A stretch of DNA of 64,000 nt, taken from contig OY770025.1 in the NCBI GenBank assembly GCA_963669435.1, positions 1,426,001-1,490,000 of the forward strand, in the 5' to 3' direction. Shown one piece after another: positions 61,165-64,000 of this stretch. Made by a program: the position numbers and the translations under genes. The stretch's first letter is position 1, and each line of letters starts with the position of its first letter. The stretch is from CALJFL01 sp963669435 (GTDB taxonomy: Bacteria; Pseudomonadota; Gammaproteobacteria; Pseudomonadales; Halieaceae). The notes under the pieces are model-generated. The model was given only the letters and a program-made list of their open reading frames with translations, was not told the DNA's origin and ran no database searches.

Positions 61165-62193
61165 CTATAGACTGGCGCGGTACTCATTCAGGGTCATGCC
61201 CGTCCATTTCTTGAAAGAGCGGTAGAGTCCGCTGGGGCTCTCAAAGCCAAGCAATGCGGCAACCTCGGCGGTGCTCATTTTCGGCTTACGCAGGTGATAC
61301 AGTGTCAGCTCGAGCCGCGCCTCATCCTTGAGTGCCTGGTAGCTGGTGCCTTCGCCACTGAGCTTACGATTTAGCGAAGTAACAGACAGATTCAGTTTTT
61401 CCGCCATTGTCTGTGCCGTGGGCGCCGCACGCCCCTGGGTGCGAAACAGGATGGTTTTCACCTGTTCCGCCACCGAACCCCCGCCCAGATGGTCCTTGGC
61501 AAACACGAAATAGGCCGCCTGGTCGCTGAAGGCATTGATGCTCTCTTCTGTCTGGATAACCGGCGCATCGAGAAAGCTGGCATCAATCTGATAACCACAA
61601 TAATCCGCGTCATAGTAAATCGGGCAAGCAGCAGTGCCATTTTCTTTTTGCGGGGCGGGGAACGAGTAGTAAAGGCCGGTAATGGGTATCTCTCGACCAA
61701 TCAGCCATTCCGCGAACCCATGATAGACACGCAAGGTAGTTTTGATGACATCCTGGGATGTCGTCGTCATCAAAGTATCGAAGTCCGCATCACTGACAGT
61801 GGATACTTTCACGATGCTGAACAGCGCGTGAGTTTCCCCGCGCTTGACCTGCTGCTTGGCCTTGAACCCGCGGCACAACTCAAAGAACTCGTGACAGCGG
61901 CGCACCGCTTGCTCAAGGGTCGAGCAGTGGACGGCCAATAAGCACAGGTAGCGAATAGCACCCCGGGGAACAGGGCCGCCGCTGAGCATGCCAAACCATT
62001 CCTGGGAGAGGTGCACGGAAATTCTGCGGTACAACTTGCCGTAGGCATCGGCGCCGATTGGTTCGCGACGTTCGACACAGCGCCTGTCTATTTCGAACTC
62101 ATTCAGGAGTGCGTCGATATCAAGGCCTGTATCGGCGGCGATCTTGAGCATGTGATCGACATAATTCGCAGCAATCGTGCGCTCTGCAGACAT
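61165..62193 (-). CDS. AraC family transcriptional regulator
   Basis: A 342-residue regulator. The N-terminal ~230 residues belong to the arabinose-binding-like (OruR/GbdR-like) sensor type, with LCLLAVHCSTLEQAVRRCHEFFEL. The C-terminus has two HTH motifs: MAEKLNLSVTSLNRKLSGEG and TAEVAALLGFESPSGLYRSFKKW. It should respond to a small carboxylate or amine and activate a nearby gene; the convergent aldo/keto reductase is the obvious candidate. The ATG at 62193 follows a terminator's T-run directly. Confidence 0.9.
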   Translation of the reverse strand: MSAERTIAANYVDHMLKIAADTGLDIDALLNEFEIDRRCVERREPIGADAYGKLYRRISVHLSQEWFGMLSGGPVPRGAIRYLCLLAVHCSTLEQAVRRCHEFFELCRGFKAKQQVKRGETHALFSIVKVSTVSDADFDTLMTTTSQDVIKTTLRVYHGFAEWLIGREIPITGLYYSFPAPQKENGTAACPIYYDADYCGYQIDASFLDAPVIQTEESINAFSDQAAYFVFAKDHLGGGSVAEQVKTILFRTQGRAAPTAQTMAEKLNLSVTSLNRKLSGEGTSYQALKDEARLELTLYHLRKPKMSTAEVAALLGFESPSGLYRSFKKWTGMTLNEYRASL

Positions 62194-62221
62194 AAAAAAA
62201 CCGGCAACCTGGGTTGCCGGT
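62194..62221 (-). terminator. Intrinsic terminator of the cytochrome gene, overlapping the araC leader
   Basis: On the minus strand ACCGGCAACC/GGTTGCCGGT forms a 10-bp stem (62200-62209 with 62212-62221, tight loop). Seven Ts (62194-62200) follow and abut the ATG of the AraC gene. It is a textbook terminator for the upstream cytochrome gene. Because no other space exists, the regulator's transcript must either begin between the hairpin and the ATG (leaderless) or read through this hairpin. Confidence 0.85.
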
Positions 62222-62268
62222 CATTGTAGCGTAAAGACTGGCGGCGAGAACACGCCGCCAGCTAGCGT

Positions 62269-64000
62269 CTAGAGTGCGCCGCAGTCCACCGGGTCCATCG
62301 CGTTGATCCACTCGCGGATCAGCGCCACACCCTCGGTATGGATAACACTGCGGCCGATCTCAGGCATACGAACATCCAACTCATTGGAGTCCATGCGGAA
62401 CGGCAGGATAGATGCATCGGCATCGCCCGGAACAATCGAGTAATCCAGGTCACCTGCTCCATCGCCGGCCGCTACCGGCGGCTTGCACTCGCCCACCTCG
62501 GTACCGAAGACACGCGTGTAATCGAGGAACAAGCCCGAGGTATCCGCAGCGCCACCTTCTGTATGACAATGGGCGCAATTGATATCCAGGTAACCTCTTG
62601 CGCGGTCATCGAGATCGGCTGTGGTATCACCGAAGACCGGTACGGTATCAATCGTACTGGTATCAATCGGCGCGCCGGTAAGAATACCAAGGTCGGACCA
62701 GCGATCGATCTGGTTGGCAATGCCATCGGCGTAGGCCATTTCCAGGTTCAGGTAACGAGCCTTGGGTCCGATCGGCTTAATGCCGTCCTCGCCGTGACAG
62801 TTAGCACAGTTGTTGGAGTTGGGGATCACGTAATCCGTGCTCTGCTGTTCGCCGTTGATGTCGATCCAGCTGACCGGCTGCACACCACCGGTAACGGTCA
62901 GGGTGGCGTCCATCTTGTCCTGGTTCCAGATATACGGCAGCGCCACCCAACCTTCATTGCGGTGAATGAGCAGACGCGTTTCGATCAATTCCTCCGCGGC
63001 AGTGTCGTCGCGCAGGTCAGACTGGATGGTAAAGGTCTTGGTAATCACCGTACCCACCGGGAAGTCGAACACAGACTCGCTGCGATAGGCTGCAGATGCA
63101 CCTTCAGGTACGAAGGCAAAGCGGTACTTGTTCGCATAATCTGTGAACAGTGGGGTGGTCAGATCATAAAGCTCACCGCGACCGTTAGCGTTGGCAGTGG
63201 GATCGGCCGGGTTATCGAACAATCTGTAATCAGACAGATTCGGACAATCGGCTACCAGCGCTTCCATGTTCACGCCCTCGCCTTGTGCGGAACACAGGGC
63301 CTCGGTGTCTACGCCACCATTGCCACTGTCACCGGAATCGTCGACCGGCTCGAGTTCGATCTCTGGCAGGGATGCATGGGCACAGTCGTAAAGCGAGGGA
63401 TCAGTTGCGATATCGTCGTCAAAGGGCAGACCGCCCAGCAGTACGGAGGCGTTCGCCTGGCCGACAGTGGTGTCCTCGCCATTATCGCGAATACAGATAC
63501 GCTGGTCTTCGGTGAGACCATCCGGGAACTCCAGCAACAGACCGGCATCCGTGCCAACACCAGAAGTGTCATAAAACACGTCGGGCAAGTTGCCACCAAA
63601 CACCAACAGATTGATCAGCGAGGCCAGCCCCTGCGGATCAGTAGTGTTGTTAACAACTTCGTTGTCGTGGAAGAAAATCTTTTCGGGAACCGGGTCGTAG
63701 GTTTCCTTGCTGATGCCGATATCGTTGATGTAGTAACTCACAATGTACAGCGCACCAGAGATGTTGTCGCGGATGGAATTGCCGAAGATTTCCACATCGT
63801 CATTGGCCATTACCATAATGCCGGTACCGGCCGGCACGATGCCAACGATGTTGCCCTCCGGGGCAAAGTTGGGCGTGTTGTTCTCGTAAATATTGTTGTT
63901 GAATACACGAGTCGCTTCGCCGCCCTGGATGGGCGGTCCGGGCAGGTCGAACACCAGTATGCCACCGGTATTACGCGTGGTTTCATTCTCGTAGACATCG
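62269..64000 (-). CDS. Beta-helix/diheme cytochrome c fusion, 5' end outside window
   Basis: Partial: the frame is open to the right edge (577 codons seen). The first part has right-handed parallel beta-helix repeats (NNNIYENNTPNF, VEIFGNSIRDN). After a Cys-containing linker, a C-terminal domain of the SO_2930 type carries two heme motifs, CANCH (near the middle) and CAHCH, each with a following Met/His region. The two halves correspond to families often found as neighbours. Such proteins are thought to be secreted or periplasmic, with electron-transfer or oxidative roles, but no reaction is known. It has a strong terminator right after the stop. Confidence 0.86.
   Translation of the reverse strand, partial: DVYENETTRNTGGILVFDLPGPPIQGGEATRVFNNNIYENNTPNFAPEGNIVGIVPAGTGIMVMANDDVEIFGNSIRDNISGALYIVSYYINDIGISKETYDPVPEKIFFHDNEVVNNTTDPQGLASLINLLVFGGNLPDVFYDTSGVGTDAGLLLEFPDGLTEDQRICIRDNGEDTTVGQANASVLLGGLPFDDDIATDPSLYDCAHASLPEIELEPVDDSGDSGNGGVDTEALCSAQGEGVNMEALVADCPNLSDYRLFDNPADPTANANGRGELYDLTTPLFTDYANKYRFAFVPEGASAAYRSESVFDFPVGTVITKTFTIQSDLRDDTAAEELIETRLLIHRNEGWVALPYIWNQDKMDATLTVTGGVQPVSWIDINGEQQSTDYVIPNSNNCANCHGEDGIKPIGPKARYLNLEMAYADGIANQIDRWSDLGILTGAPIDTSTIDTVPVFGDTTADLDDRARGYLDINCAHCHTEGGAADTSGLFLDYTRVFGTEVGECKPPVAAGDGAGDLDYSIVPGDADASILPFRMDSNELDVRMPEIGRSVIHTEGVALIREWINAMDPVDCGAL

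Overview
The window looks like the chromosome of an aerobic marine gammaproteobacterium, most likely near the Halieaceae/OM60-NOR5 or Spongiibacteraceae groups. The basis is gene content and style: a TonB-dependent receptor, many short-chain dehydrogenases, a flavin monooxygenase, a Rieske oxygenase, two DUF3604 proteins, a reductive-dehalogenase-like Fe-S protein and a beta-helix/diheme cytochrome fusion. This placement is inference, because no rRNA or housekeeping marker set is present. Most of the window has fairly high GC and is densely coded. Two stretches, about 22.4-28.1 kb and 37.2-38.9 kb, are visibly more AT-rich.

0-7 kb: a VOC/glyoxalase gene sits behind a promoter almost identical in layout to the SoxR-controlled soxS promoter. 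It is followed by a regulated module: TonB receptor plus alpha/beta hydrolase, a sodium:solute symporter, a TetR regulator and a 3-hydroxybutyrate dehydrogenase. Three copies of a TTCAAC-n4-GTTGAA palindrome lie in the receptor and symporter promoters, two of them exactly between the -35 and -10 boxes. I read this as a locally controlled uptake and oxidation system, possibly for hydroxybutyrate esters or oligomers.

7-21.5 kb: mixed chromosomal genes. They include a secreted Gly-Asn tailed protein, a membrane metallophosphoesterase, a UMF1-type MFS protein, a glycerophosphodiester phosphodiesterase, a GT39-like membrane protein with TPRs and a translationally coupled flavin monooxygenase/SDR pair. 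A minus-strand operon follows: outer-membrane protein, a very large M1 aminopeptidase fused to an AstE/AspA-type zinc hydrolase, and a lipoprotein-like NmrA protein.

21.5-31.6 kb: an AT-rich surface-polysaccharide cassette (two glycosyltransferases, a flippase, two sulfotransferases). It is bracketed by a full and a truncated copy of the outer-membrane protein gene, giving a 364-bp direct repeat with 104 bp of perfect identity. Beyond it is a DUF3604 gene and then a tRNA-Arg(CCU). The tRNA is surrounded by tandem hairpin-rich repeats and by fragments of its own 5' and 3' ends.

31.6-45 kb: a D-2-hydroxyacid dehydrogenase with a signal peptide, a second DUF3604 protein, and an RsgA GTPase/HIT operon preceded by a 13-codon leader ORF and mutually exclusive hairpins (a candidate attenuator). 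Then come an AT-rich secreted hypothetical, an NfeD/SPFH/HigA-like operon without a toxin, an acyltransferase-3/SGNH protein, and the reductive-dehalogenase-like protein.

44-64 kb: aldehyde dehydrogenase plus acetolactate-synthase-like enzyme, an M28 peptidase lipoprotein, a Tat-type PhoD phosphatase, and a multidomain S8 protease. These are followed by small DUF427 and MoaF-like proteins, a DUF1295 membrane protein, an SDR/Rieske oxygenase pair, a FAD amine oxidase, an aldo/keto reductase and an AraC regulator. The 3' part of a beta-helix/diheme cytochrome gene runs off the right edge. No phage, IS element, CRISPR array or rRNA gene was seen.
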